5,352 bases of DNA from an uncultured Arthrobacter sp. (GTDB lineage Bacteria > Actinomycetota > Actinomycetes > Actinomycetales > Micrococcaceae), in contig CALMVY010000129.1 of NCBI GenBank assembly GCA_937873245.1, positions 1 to 5,352 on the forward strand. Reading direction: 5' to 3'. Below, piece by piece: positions 5,350-5,352 of this stretch; the stretch's first letter is position 1, and the number at the start of each line of letters is the position of its first letter. The position numbers and the translations under genes are program-made. The notes under the pieces are model-generated. The model had not been told where the DNA came from. It did no database searches and saw only the letters and a list, made by a program, of their open reading frames with translations.

Positions 5350-5352
5350 GGC

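Overview
The window is high-GC DNA with G/C-rich third codon positions, tightly packed genes, GTG and ATG starts and Shine-Dalgarno motifs. Together with the protein types, this suggests an actinobacterium. A soil Micrococcaceae (Arthrobacter-like) is my best guess, inferred from style rather than from any marker gene.

Layout. Positions 1-87 hold the last 28 codons of an unrecognised gene. A stand-alone class I SAM-dependent methyltransferase follows (158-1024), with a possible terminator about 60 nt downstream. Next is a tight three-gene operon on the + strand: an 86-residue ferredoxin-fold-like small protein (1218-1478), a glutamine-synthetase-like ligase (1483-2847) and a metal-dependent amidohydrolase (2847-3986). 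The first gap is 4 nt and the second junction is a 1-nt TAATG overlap, so the last two genes are probably translationally coupled. After a 140-nt regulatory gap dominated by a nearly perfect 32-bp palindrome comes a second, two-gene operon: a four-helix membrane protein (4127-4582) and a small winged-helix regulator (4579-4893) joined by a GTGA overlap. A Cys-rich DUF326 / copper-storage-like four-helix-bundle protein (4960-5349) runs convergently on the - strand to the window edge.

How the genes may work together. The ligase and amidohydrolase are the separate-gene counterparts of the two halves of the fungal FluG and plant NodGS proteins, where an amidohydrolase domain is fused in front of a GS-like domain. 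In the ligase, the two acidic residues that handle ammonium in true glutamine synthetase appear to be replaced (Asp50 equivalent by Asn33, flap Glu327 equivalent by Trp309), while the metal/ATP glutamates and the HxH motif remain. It is therefore more likely to make a gamma-glutamyl (or other) amide from a larger amine than to assimilate ammonium, with the amidohydrolase acting on the same pathway. The substrate is not evident, and no transporter or dedicated regulator for this operon lies in the window. The membrane protein/winged-helix pair looks self-regulated through the palindrome and is unlinked in function as far as can be seen. The DUF326 protein is probably a cytosolic Cu(I)-binding protein.
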